A DNA stretch of 14,018 nt from Eggerthellaceae bacterium (GCA_900754495.1 CAAEDC010000049.1:1-14018), one strand, 5' to 3'; shown: positions 6,430-14,018, counted from the stretch's first letter. Notes: generated from the sequence alone by a model not told the origin. Made by a program: numbers and translations.

Positions 6430-6773
6430 GGGCCTTCCTTCGCAGTGGGGTCGCCGTGCGCCCGGTCGGCGGAGCGCGACGTGCCTGCCGTCCGTCCGAA
6501 CGACGCGGGCGTCGTGGCCCGCCACGTGTTCGGCGCGCACGCTCGATCGCCCCGCGCTCGACGGCGGAGCGAGCCGCATGCCCGCCATATGGTCGCCGAC
6601 GGCGGCGCATCGGGCGCGTTCGGCACTTCTTTGGGCATTTTACCGAAGCGCCGCGGCGCGACGTGACGCGGTTCGGTACAATCTATTTATCTATTGTCTC
6701 TTGACGTCCGGGGCGCGCCGGAAAACGCCGGATCGGCTGCGCGCGGCGGGCGGATACGAAGGGGGATGGGCCC
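6430..6773. other. Divergent intergenic region between the CmpB-like gene and the formate dehydrogenase operon
   Basis: These 344 bases hold no gene that I can support. Most of it is very GC-rich. It contains a 12-bp palindrome GCGCCGCGGCGC (6648-6659) and an AT-rich island (about 6677-6700) that is the best place for the operon promoter. Open frames crossing it are Arg-rich shadows. Confidence 0.6.
6677..6697 (+). promoter_or_regulatory. Candidate -10 box and overlapping dyad upstream of the formate dehydrogenase operon
   Basis: TACAAT at 6677-6682 is a good -10 match in an otherwise GC-rich gap, about 92 bp before the GTG start. No -35 hexamer is recognisable at 17 bp. ACAAT (6678-6682) and ATTGT (6693-6697) form a dyad with a 10-bp gap over the probable start site, which could bind a dimeric regulator. 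No FNR-type TTGAT-N4-ATCAA site is seen. Confidence 0.35.
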
Positions 6774-8615
6774 GTGTCGCTGCTCTCGATCAAGCCGCGT
6801 TCCGCCGCCGATGCGCGTTTGGGCTCGACGGTCGAGCGTTTCGCCCGCCGCGTCGAGGCGATGCCGCCGGGCATCTGCCCCGTCGTCGCCCAGGCGGCGC
6901 TTCTGCATGCCGGAGCCGCCCAGACCTGCGGAAAGTGCGTTCCGTGCCGCGACGGGCTGCCGCGGCTGGCCGCGATGGCGGATGAGATCGCGGCCTGCGA
7001 GGCGGGCGAGGACGCGCTCGAGCGCTGCCGCGCGCTCGCCGAGATGATCCGCGACACCTCCGACTGCGCCATCGGCTACGAGGCCGCCGCGGCGTTCCTG
7101 GACGCGCTCGACCAGTTCGCCGACGAGTTCGCCGCCCATATCGAGCAGCGTCGCTGCGCGGACGGCGTCGGGCAGTCGGTCCCGTGCGAGACGATGTGCC
7201 CCGCCCACGTCGACGCCCCCGGCTACATCGCGCTGGTGGCGGAGGGCCGCTACGCCGACGCCGTCAACATGGTGCGCAAGGACAACCCGTTCCCCACGGC
7301 CTGCGCGTTCGTGTGCGAGCACCCCTGCGAGGAGCGCTGCCGGCGCACCCTGATCGACGCGCCCGTCAACATCCGCGGCATCAAGCGCTTCGCGGTCGAC
7401 GCCGCGCCCGCCGACACGGTGGCGACGCCGCCGCGCAGCGTGGACACGGCGCGCACGGTCGCCATCATCGGCGGCGGCCCCAGCGGCCTCACCTGCGCGT
7501 ACTTCCTCGCGCTCATGGGCCATCGCGTGACCGTGTTCGAGGCGCGCGACCAGCTGGGCGGCATGATGCGCTACGGCATCCCCGCCTACCGCTTCCCGCG
7601 CGAGCGCCTCGACGAGGACATCCGCGGCATCCTGGGCGCCGGGACGATCACGATCCGCTGCGGCGAGCGGGTCGACGCCGTGCGCATGCGCGAGATCGCC
7701 GACACCTACCATGCGGTGTACGTGGCGATCGGCGCGCAGAAGGGCAAGACGCTCGACATGCCCGGCTCCGATGCCGAGGGCGTGATGTCGGCGGTCGACA
7801 TGCTCGGCCGCATCGGCGACGGCGATTACCCCGATTTCACCGGCAAGGACGTCGTGGTCGTGGGCGGCGGCAACGTCGCCATGGACTGCGCGCGCACCGC
7901 GGTGAGGGCGGGCGCGAAGTCGGTGTCGGTGGCGTACCGCCGCCGCAAGGAGGACATGACGGCGCTGCCGACCGAGGTGGAGGCCGCCATCGCCGAGGGC
8001 GTGGAGATGATGGTGCTCATGGCGCCGTCCTCCATCGAAGTCGACGATTTGGGCTACTGCCGCGCGCTCATCTGCCAGCCGCAGCACATCGGCCCGGTCA
8101 AGCGCGGGCGCCCCGCTCCGGTCGCGGCGGACAAGCCGCCCGTGCGCATGCCCGCCGACGTGGTGCTGATCGCCGTCGGGCAGGACATCGACGCCGCGCC
8201 GTTCGAAGAATGCGGCATGGCCACCACCTGGGGGCGCTTCGACGCCGACGAGCACTTGCACGCCGCCGACGGGCCGGGCAACGTGTTCGTGGGGGGCGAC
8301 TGCCAAACCGGGCCCGCGACCGTGATCAAGGCGATCGCTGCGGGCAAGGTGGCGGCGCGCAACATCGATACGTACCTGGGCTACAACCACAAGATCGCCT
8401 GCGAGGCGGAGGCTCCCGATCCGCGTCCCAACGATCGTGTGCCCTACGGCCGCGTGGAGCTGATCGAGCGTCCGGCGCGCGAGCGCCGCGGCGATTTCGA
8501 GGACGTCGAATGCGGCATGAGCCTCGAGGAGGTCCGGCAGGAGTGCGGGCGCTGCCTGCGCTGCGACCACTTCGGCGCCGGCGCCACGGAAGGGGGCAGG
8601 CATCAGTATGAATAA
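6774..8615 (+). CDS. FAD/NAD(P) iron-sulfur oxidoreductase, formate dehydrogenase beta-type (NuoF Fe-S module + GltD-like)
   Basis: The 613-residue protein is a modular electron carrier. Residues 50-125 match the Fe-S end of the NuoF 51-kDa subunit: TCGKCVPCRDG (C52, C55, C58) with the fourth ligand C98 in TSDCAIG. The FMN/NADH domain that normally precedes it is absent. Residues 136-205 are the GltD-type Fe-S domain (CETMCPAHVDAPGY, then CAFVCEHPCEERC). FAD binding is at AIIGGGPSG (230-238), and the second nucleotide site is VVGGGNVAMDC (362-372) with YRRRKEDM, the arginine pattern associated with NADPH. The C-terminus adds a Cys tail (C580, C591, C594, C597). From memory, Moorella NADP-dependent formate dehydrogenase uses a similar beta subunit. 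GAAGGGGGA precedes the GTG start. The gene overlaps the catalytic subunit by 8 bp, so they are translationally coupled. NADPH preference is inferred. Confidence 0.88.
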   Translation: MSLLSIKPRSAADARLGSTVERFARRVEAMPPGICPVVAQAALLHAGAAQTCGKCVPCRDGLPRLAAMADEIAACEAGEDALERCRALAEMIRDTSDCAIGYEAAAAFLDALDQFADEFAAHIEQRRCADGVGQSVPCETMCPAHVDAPGYIALVAEGRYADAVNMVRKDNPFPTACAFVCEHPCEERCRRTLIDAPVNIRGIKRFAVDAAPADTVATPPRSVDTARTVAIIGGGPSGLTCAYFLALMGHRVTVFEARDQLGGMMRYGIPAYRFPRERLDEDIRGILGAGTITIRCGERVDAVRMREIADTYHAVYVAIGAQKGKTLDMPGSDAEGVMSAVDMLGRIGDGDYPDFTGKDVVVVGGGNVAMDCARTAVRAGAKSVSVAYRRRKEDMTALPTEVEAAIAEGVEMMVLMAPSSIEVDDLGYCRALICQPQHIGPVKRGRPAPVAADKPPVRMPADVVLIAVGQDIDAAPFEECGMATTWGRFDADEHLHAADGPGNVFVGGDCQTGPATVIKAIAAGKVAARNIDTYLGYNHKIACEAEAPDPRPNDRVPYGRVELIERPARERRGDFEDVECGMSLEEVRQECGRCLRCDHFGAGATEGGRHQYE

Positions 8616-11373
8616 CATCATCATCAACGGAGAGCCCGTCATCGCCCGCGGAGGCGAGACCATCCTGGAGGCCGCCCGCAAAGTGGGCGTGCATATCCCC
8701 ACGCTGTGCTACCTGCGCGAGCGCAGCGGCGTGGCGTCATGCCGCGTCTGCGTGGTAGAGGTCGAGGGCGAGCCGCATCCCGTGCCCGCCTGCGCGACGC
8801 CGGTGCGCGACGGCATGGAGATCACGACCGATTCTCCCAAGCTCGCCGCCTACCGCAAGCTCGCATTGGAGCTGATCCTCTCGAGCAAGGGCGCGGCGCT
8901 GGCCGCCGCGGCGCGCGAGACGGGGGAGGGGGCCAACGAGCTCGCGCGGCTCTGCGCCGAGCTGGGGGTGGAGCCTCCCGCGGCGGTCGACGGGGCGGAC
9001 GAGCTGGCGACGGTGGAGGGCAACCCCTTCCTGTCGTACGATCCCAACCTGTGCATCGAGTGCCAGCGCTGCGTCGGCGCCTGCAACGCCGCCGCACGCA
9101 ACCACAGCCTGCAGTCGCGCATGCGCGGGTCGCACGTGCTCATCGACGCGCCGTTCGGGCCGGACTGGCGCGCGACCGATTGCGAGTCGTGCGGCAACTG
9201 CGCCCAGGCATGCCCCACGGGGGCGCTGTCCCTGAAGCGGAGCCGGGATGCGGCAGCGCGTCCCGCCGACGAGGCGGGCTTCGATGCCGCCGTCTCGGAC
9301 ACCGCGCCGATCGAGCAGGCCGCCTCGCGCTTCGTGCGCACGACCTGCCCGCATTGCGGCGTGGGCTGCCAGCTCGAGCTGGAGGTGCGCGGCGGGCGCA
9401 TCGTGGGCGCGCGCGGCGCCCAGGGCGCGTCGAACCGCTCGCTTCTGTGCGTCAAGGGCCGCTCGGCCAGCTTCGATTTCGTCGGCTCGCCCGATCGCCT
9501 CACGTCGCCGCTCATCCGCAACCGCGCGACCGGCGAGCTCGAGTCCGCCACCTGGGACGAGGCGCTCGATCTGGTGGCGACCAGGTTCTCCCAGCTGCGC
9601 AACGAGCACGGCGGCCGCTCGATCGCCGCGTTCGCGTGCTCGCGCTCCACCAACGAGGACGTGTATCTGTTCGAGAAGATGGCGAGGACGGCGCTGCGGT
9701 CGAACAACATCGACAGCTGCGCCCGCGTTTGACACAGCCCCAGCGTCGCCGGTCTGGCGACGATGCTCGGTTCAGGCGCGATGACCAACTCCATCGACGA
9801 CATCGTCGAGCACGCCGACGTCATCATGCTGGTGGGCTCCAATCCCGAGGAGGCGCATCCGGTCATCGGCATGCGCATCCGCCAGGCGGTCGAGCGCGGC
9901 TGCCGCCTGATCGTGGTGGATCCCCGCCGCATCGGGCTCGCGGAGAAGGCGGACATCCATCTGCGCGTGCGCCCCGGCACCAACGTGGCGCTCGCCAACG
10001 GCATGGTCAACCTGCTCATCTCCCTCGGCCTCGCGGACGAGGACTTCGTGAACGAGCGCACCGAGGGCTTCCGCATCATGCAGGCCCAGGTGGAGGAGTT
10101 CACGGCCGATTACGTGGCGCGCACCTGCGGCATCTCGGTGCAGGACCTGGTGTCCGCCGTCAAGATGTACGGCACGGCCCGCAGCGCCGCGATCCTGTAC
10201 TGCCTGGGCGTGACCGAGCACACCACCGGCACCGACGGCGTGATGGCGCTGTCCAACATCGCGATGGTGACGGGCAACCTGGGCAAGCCGGGCGCGGGCA
10301 TGAACCCGCTGCGCGGCCAGAACAACGTCCAGGGCGCCTGCGACATGGGGGCAGGTCCCGACGACTACCCCGGCTATCAGAAGGTGTGGGACCCCGCCGT
10401 GCGCGCCAAGTTCGAGGAGGCATGGGGCGTGGAGCTGCCCGATTGGGCGGGCACCAAGGCGACCGAGTGCTTCCCGGCGATGCTGACGGGCGGCATCAAG
10501 GGCCTCTACCTGTTCGGCGAGGATCCCGTGCGCACCGATCCCGACACCAGCCATGTGCTCAAGGCCCTGGCGGCGCTCGATTTCTTCGTGGTGCAGGATC
10601 TGTTCCTCACTGAGACGGCCAAGCTTGCCGACGTCGTGCTGCCGGGTCGCTGCTACGCCGAGAAGGAGGGCACGTTCACCAACACCGAGCGCCGCGTCCA
10701 GCGCGTGCGCCGCGCGGTGGAGGGGCCGCAAGGCTCGCGCCTGGACACCGACATCTTCACCGAGGTCATGAACCGCATGGGATACGCGCAGCCGAAGCTG
10801 ACCGCCGCCCAGATCATGGACGAGATGGCCTCGCTCACGCCCACCTACGGCGGCATCAGCCACGCGCGCCTCGACGGCGAGGCGTACGATCGGGGGCTGC
10901 AGTGGCCGTGCCCCGACGCGCGCCACCCCGGCACGCCGATCATGCACATCAGCTCGTTTTCGGGCACGGTGGGCGCCTTCTCGACGCCGGACTTCATCCA
11001 TTCGGCGGAGCTGCCGGACGACGAGTATCCGTTCGTGCTGATGACGGGGCGCGTCCTCTACCAGTACAACGCCTGCGCCATGACGGGACGCACCGCCGCG
11101 ACCTCCGAGATCGAGGGGAGCTCGTTCATCGAGATCAACACCTCCGACGCCGGCGTGCTGGGCATCGTCGACGGCGAGCGCGTGCGCGTGTCGTCGCGCC
11201 GCGGCACCGTCGAGACGCGCGCCCGCGTGTCGGGCAAGACCAACCCGGGCGAGACGTGGATGCCGTTCCACTTCCAAGACGGCAACGCCAACTGGCTCAC
11301 CCACGCCGCGCTGGACCGCGTCTCCAAAGCCCCCGAGTACAAGGTCTGCGCCATCAAGATCGAGAAGCTGTAG
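8608..11373 (+). CDS. fdhF: Selenocysteine-containing formate dehydrogenase, catalytic alpha subunit
   Basis: One 921-residue gene read through UGA 9730-9732 as selenocysteine 375, in SCARVUHSPSVAGL, the FDH-H active-site motif. Domains in order: a NuoG-like 2Fe-2S ferredoxin (C34, C45, C48, C62); two 4Fe-4S sites (C149/152/155/159 and C192/195/198/202); the Mo-domain cluster CPHCGVGC (C247, C250, C254, C281) with K283; the molybdopterin core; and the C-terminal dinucleotide-binding domain ending KAPEYKVCAIKIEKL. His376 follows Sec, and R569 in PLRGQNNVQGACDMG corresponds to the catalytic Arg of E. coli FdhF. The enzyme interconverts formate and CO2 at a Mo or W bis-pterin centre in the cytoplasm; no Tat signal is present. 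Oddly, the His-Cys cluster box expected after the ferredoxin (about 92-117) is gone. The ATG overlaps the end of the electron-transfer gene; AGGGGGCAGG lies upstream. Confidence 0.95.
9730..9762 (+). promoter_or_regulatory. UGA selenocysteine codon and SECIS-like hairpin
   Basis: The TGA at 9730-9732 is in frame within fdhF. CGTCGCC (9744-9750) and GGCGACG (9756-9762) pair perfectly over 7 bp around the loop GGTCT (9751-9755). The 18-nt distance from UGA to loop and the loop sequence equal those of E. coli fdhF as recalled. SelB bound here would deliver Sec-tRNA. A bulged U in the E. coli stem is replaced here by a paired C. Confidence 0.9.
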
Positions 11374-11394
11374 CGGCGGCGTTCAACCCCGACG

Positions 11395-11413
11395 CCCTCC
11401 CCGGCCGGGAGGG
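11395..11413. terminator. GC-rich hairpin between convergent fdhF and the LuxR-type gene
   Basis: CCCTCCC (11395-11401) and GGGAGGG (11407-11413) pair over 7 bp around a CGGCC loop, in the 57-bp gap between the two convergent genes. No U-run follows on either strand, so it would be a weak or factor-assisted terminator for both. Confidence 0.45.
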
Positions 11414-11430
11414 GTGCCGGAGGTGGGTGC

Positions 11431-12204
11431 CTACTGCACCTCTTGGACCAATGCGAGCAACTGGCTGCGGCTGCCCACGTCCGCTTTGTGGTAGATGTTG
11501 TGGATGTGCTTCTTGAGGGTCGAATGCGAGATGCACAGCTTATCCTCGATCTCGGCATCCGGCCGGCACGAGATGATCTCCTTGACGACCTCTCCCTCGC
11601 GGACCGTCAGGCCGTAACGCGCGATCAGCTTCAGCACGGTCTTGTCATCGCGCTCCACGATGGACTCCCTCTGAAGCAGGGTGTCGAGCTTCAGGGAGAT
11701 ATGCCGCGAAAGGATGCCGAGGATGCGCACCTCTTTGTCCGAGAAGTCCACGTCGTCTTTGGGTCTGAACAGATCGATGCTGCCGATCAGCTGGCCGCCG
11801 AACGCGAGATGGCAGCGCAGGGCGAAATGGATGCCCTGCTTGGTGTAGATGTCCCGGTACCAGCGCGTCTGCATGCGGATCTCGTCGGGAAACATGTCGG
11901 TGTCACGGAATACCTCGTCGTAGCTGGTGACCGAAGCGCGGCTGAAAAAGGCGTCGTCGACGTAGTCCCTGAGGAACAGATCCATGTAGCGCGGCTCGTC
12001 CCCGCACACCACCGGGGCGCTGTGAAGATGGAACGTGTTCCCTTCGCGCGTGTAGACGTGGAACAGGCCCTGGCAAAACGGGATCATGGAGCGCAGGCAC
12101 TGCAGCGTGCTGTACTCCATATCCCCGAGCTCGGCTTTTGCGTTGATGCGGTAGATGGTGTCGACGACGTACTTCCAGTCTTTTTCGAACAGTTCGCTGC
12201 TCAT
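11431..12204 (-). CDS. LuxR-family transcriptional regulator with GAF-like sensor domain
   Basis: The 257-residue protein ends in a LuxR-type helix-turn-helix (about 198-255): LTVREGEVVKEIISCRP, DKLCISHSTLKKHIHNIYHKA, then SRSQLLALV. The first 180 residues read as a single alpha/beta ligand-binding domain of GAF type (TFHLHSAP strands, LRCHLAFGGQLIGSIDLFRP core, then a long helix VRILGILSRHISLKLDTLL linking to the HTH). There is no receiver Asp pocket and no membrane segment, so it is a soluble one-component regulator whose ligand is unknown. It has an AAGGGGATC ribosome site before the ATG at 12202-12204. It converges on fdhF and diverges from the C45 hydrolase gene. By position its target may be the hydrolase gene, the formate dehydrogenase operon or itself; none is shown. 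Confidence 0.88.
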   Translation of the reverse strand: MSSELFEKDWKYVVDTIYRINAKAELGDMEYSTLQCLRSMIPFCQGLFHVYTREGNTFHLHSAPVVCGDEPRYMDLFLRDYVDDAFFSRASVTSYDEVFRDTDMFPDEIRMQTRWYRDIYTKQGIHFALRCHLAFGGQLIGSIDLFRPKDDVDFSDKEVRILGILSRHISLKLDTLLQRESIVERDDKTVLKLIARYGLTVREGEVVKEIISCRPDAEIEDKLCISHSTLKKHIHNIYHKADVGSRSQLLALVQEVQ

Positions 12205-12240
12205 CGTGATCCCCTTGATGATTACCTCCTAGTACGCTGT

Positions 12241-12246
12241 ATTTTA
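12241..12246 (-). promoter_or_regulatory. Candidate -10 box for the LuxR-type regulator
   Basis: TAAAAT on the minus strand lies about 37 bp before the regulator ATG. An AGGAGG-like site 20 bp upstream of that ATG is too far to be its ribosome site; AAGGGG nearer the ATG is the better one. The -35 position reads TATGTG, a poor match. Confidence 0.3.
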
Positions 12247-12405
12247 CTCTCGCGAAAGAGGTTCACATAGTGGGTATAGGGGATCTTCTCTAGAACCGTT
12301 CTACTCCCATCGTGCATCTTGGGGTACCGGGCAGACGCCCTCCTCATCCGGATTGGGATCGGAAGGGGAAGCGCGCGTCACTTTCGGCGTCGACCAGCCG
12401 TTTTC

Positions 12406-12411
12406 TATACT
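12406..12411 (+). promoter_or_regulatory. Candidate -10 box for the C45 hydrolase gene
   Basis: TATACT lies 116 bp before the ATG in an AT-richer stretch. TTTCGG at 12382-12387, 18 bp upstream, is only a weak -35 match. This would leave a leader of about 110 bases. Confidence 0.35.
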
Positions 12412-12527
12412 TTTCGCATTGATTAGGCGTTTGGCACAAGGCAATGCGGACCAAGGGGGTGATGGGCGGGGTCGGCGCATCCGGACGGATTCAATCAGGC
12501 TTTTGGGGAAGAGGGGAAGGAACGAGC

Positions 12528-14018
12528 ATGAATAACAGCCAGTTCACCAATTCGTATTCGTTGTCGAGGCGCGGTTTCCTCATCGGCGGCGCGGCGATCA
12601 CTGCGGGTGCGTTCGCGGCGCTTGCGGGCTGCTCGACGTCCGAGCAATCGTCGGGCGAGGCGGAGGCGGTGTCGAATCCCGTGCCCGAGGCGATGGCGAC
12701 CGATGCCAATCCGCAGGTCATCGTTGTTTCCGGATCCAATGACGAGATGGGATACCAGTACGGTATCCAAGCGGCCGATCTCATCTTCCGCAATATCAAC
12801 CTGCTTAAGAGCAAGGTCGTCGCCCAGTACGGCGAAGCGCTCACCAAGACCGATATGCAGGTGTGGTCGTACTACGCCGACAAGTACAATCCCGGACTGC
12901 GCGGTTGGTTCGAGGGCATCCAGCGTGGCCTCAAGGACAGCGGCTATACGGTCGACTACCTCGACGTGCTGCTCGTCACGGTGTATTCGGGCGAGATGTG
13001 GTGCCGTCCTCCCGTGGATCAGCCCTATCCCGAGGAGACCGGGATCTCGTTGCCCGACACTTCGGCGGAAGCTGCGCGCACTGACATCCATTCCTGCACG
13101 GCGTTTGCCGCCGAGGGCACGGCGACTCCCGACGGCGCGCCCATCGTCGGTGTGACCAAGATGATCACCGCCGAGAAGGTCAACTCGGTCGTGCTCGTCG
13201 CCTTCCCCACTGAGGGCAACGCGTTCGTGTCCAACCCTATGGCCGGTTCGGTCTCCGAGAACGCTGGCTTGAACAGCGCGGGCTTCTCGTGGGTCTTCAC
13301 GGCGCAGTGGGGCGAGCCGATTTGGGGCGTGGTCAACGAGGTCTCGTTCCATCAGATGGTGCAGAACTGCAACTCTCCCGAAGAGGCGGTGTCGTTCTTG
13401 GACAGCATCCCGCGCGCCGGTGTGACGGGCGCTTTCGTCCTCACCTCCGCTGACGGCGGCATCACCGGCTACGAGAGCCTCTCCAACGTGTCGGCGACCC
13501 GTGTGCCCGGCGACTGCGGCGAGGACAACCAGTACATCGCCCAGACGAACCATCTGGTCAACTCCGAGCTGCAGCAGTACAACGCTCCCGCATCCGAGGA
13601 GCACAGCTCCCAGGATCGCTACGCGACGATGATCGCGAACCTGCAGAAAGCCGCCGCCGACGGCGGGATCACGGTCGAGACCGCCAAGGCGGCGTTCTCT
13701 TCCGATGATTGGCTGAACTCCGTGACGGGTGAGTGGACCTACAACGATCCGGGTTCCCCGAGCGTCAACGACAACACCGAAAGCCTTGCGCAGTCGGTGT
13801 TTCTGCCTGCGGAGATGAAGGCGTACTTCCAGGTCGGCACGCCCAACGGCGTGGGATTGCCGGGCAAGGCGACCGGTGAGTACGTCGAGCTCACGTTGGG
13901 AGAGGATCCCCTGTCGGTGTCCAATGAGGCCGATCTTACGTCGCAGGGGTATTACTGGGATGCGCGCAACGCGTTCGTCAAGCTGCAGAACGCCGGCGCG
14001 CCCGAGCTGACCGAAGAC
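12528..14018 (+). CDS. Tat-exported lipoprotein, C45-family (acyltransferase/hydrolase) Ntn enzyme, 3' end outside window
   Basis: The frame is open from the ATG at 12528 to the window edge (497 codons). The N-terminus has a twin-arginine signal, SRRGFLIGG (13-21), a hydrophobic stretch and the lipobox LAGC (C35), then a Ser/Glu-rich linker. It should therefore be exported folded and lipid-anchored outside the membrane. Residues from 64 on follow the peptidase C45 plan: the opening SGSNDEMGYQYGIQAADLI (like the penicillin acyltransferase GxPYExGxQHG), the RGWFEGIQRGL helix, the likely nucleophile C190 in HSCTAFAAEGTATPDGAP, the NSAG loop near 250, and the TNH motif near 352. C45 enzymes are Ntn hydrolases that cleave or exchange amide bonds; the substrate here is unknown. 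The usual N-W-D after the nucleophile strand is replaced by VGVTKM. GAGGGGAAGG precedes the ATG. Confidence 0.8.
   Translation, partial: MNNSQFTNSYSLSRRGFLIGGAAITAGAFAALAGCSTSEQSSGEAEAVSNPVPEAMATDANPQVIVVSGSNDEMGYQYGIQAADLIFRNINLLKSKVVAQYGEALTKTDMQVWSYYADKYNPGLRGWFEGIQRGLKDSGYTVDYLDVLLVTVYSGEMWCRPPVDQPYPEETGISLPDTSAEAARTDIHSCTAFAAEGTATPDGAPIVGVTKMITAEKVNSVVLVAFPTEGNAFVSNPMAGSVSENAGLNSAGFSWVFTAQWGEPIWGVVNEVSFHQMVQNCNSPEEAVSFLDSIPRAGVTGAFVLTSADGGITGYESLSNVSATRVPGDCGEDNQYIAQTNHLVNSELQQYNAPASEEHSSQDRYATMIANLQKAAADGGITVETAKAAFSSDDWLNSVTGEWTYNDPGSPSVNDNTESLAQSVFLPAEMKAYFQVGTPNGVGLPGKATGEYVELTLGEDPLSVSNEADLTSQGYYWDARNAFVKLQNAGAPELTED

Larger units (their letters stand above)
12205..12527. other. Divergent promoter region between the LuxR-type gene and the C45 hydrolase gene
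   Basis: These 323 bases are lower in GC than the flanking genes and hold no supportable gene. They should contain both divergent promoters. Candidate -10 boxes are TAAAAT on the minus strand and TATACT on the plus strand, listed separately. No obvious long dyad or terminator is seen. Confidence 0.6.

Noticed and set aside
6430..6588. N-terminal extension of the CmpB-like protein by 53 codons
   Set aside because: A strong ribosome site precedes the ATG at 6429 and the upstream residues are Arg/Gly-rich with no membrane character.
6687..8702. 671-codon open frame on the minus strand opposite the oxidoreductase gene
   Set aside because: It has shadow composition (Ala, His, Arg, Asp repeats) and runs across a divergent promoter region and into the next gene.
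9730..9763. A stop codon splitting the formate dehydrogenase into two genes or making it a pseudogene
   Set aside because: Both halves are in the same frame, the UGA sits exactly at the FDH-H selenocysteine position, and a SECIS-like hairpin follows. No other damage is seen.
1..14018. CRISPR array, tRNA or rRNA genes, insertion sequence or prophage
   Set aside because: No regularly spaced repeats, cloverleaf-like sequence, transposase or integrase motif was seen on either strand by reading.

Overview
The window comes from a high-GC bacterium. Its features fit an anaerobic member of the Coriobacteriia, probably Eggerthellaceae: very GC-rich third codon positions, a selenocysteine formate dehydrogenase, a soluble LuxR-type regulator, a Tat-dependent lipoprotein hydrolase and a stand-alone bacterial Elp3. 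This assignment is an inference from gene content and protein style, since no rRNA is present.

Layout, left to right: (1) the C-terminal end of a SpoU/TrmH RNA methyltransferase (+), closed by a terminator-like hairpin; (2) a ten-helix EamA/DMT transporter (+); (3) a 73-nt hairpin in the convergent gap before (4) an Elp3-type radical SAM/GNAT tRNA-modifying enzyme (-); (5) reading away from Elp3, a flavodoxin-domain protein and a class I methyltransferase resembling Trm9/ALKBH8 (+, one probable operon), then a ThrH-type HAD phosphatase (+); (6) a CmpB-like membrane protein (-) whose stop codon overlaps the thrH stop; (7) a two-gene formate dehydrogenase operon (+); (8) a convergent GAF-like/LuxR-HTH regulator (-); (9) a divergent Tat lipoprotein of the C45 Ntn-hydrolase family, cut by the window end.

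The centre of interest is the formate dehydrogenase operon. The first gene is an NADPH-type FAD oxidoreductase (GltD-like) carrying a NuoF-type Fe-S module. The second is a 921-residue molybdenum or tungsten catalytic subunit. Its frame is interrupted by an in-frame UGA at 9730-9732, followed at once by a perfect 7-bp hairpin with the loop GGUCU. Loop and spacing match the E. coli fdhF SECIS element as recalled, so the UGA is read as selenocysteine and the two halves (8608-9729 and 9733-11373) are one gene. Together they look like an NADP-dependent FdhAB enzyme interconverting formate and CO2.

A second theme is wobble-uridine tRNA modification. Elp3, a flavodoxin-like protein and a Trm9-like methyltransferase sit together and could form a bacterial route to cm5U/mcm5U. 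Only the domain calls are well supported; the pathway is a hypothesis.
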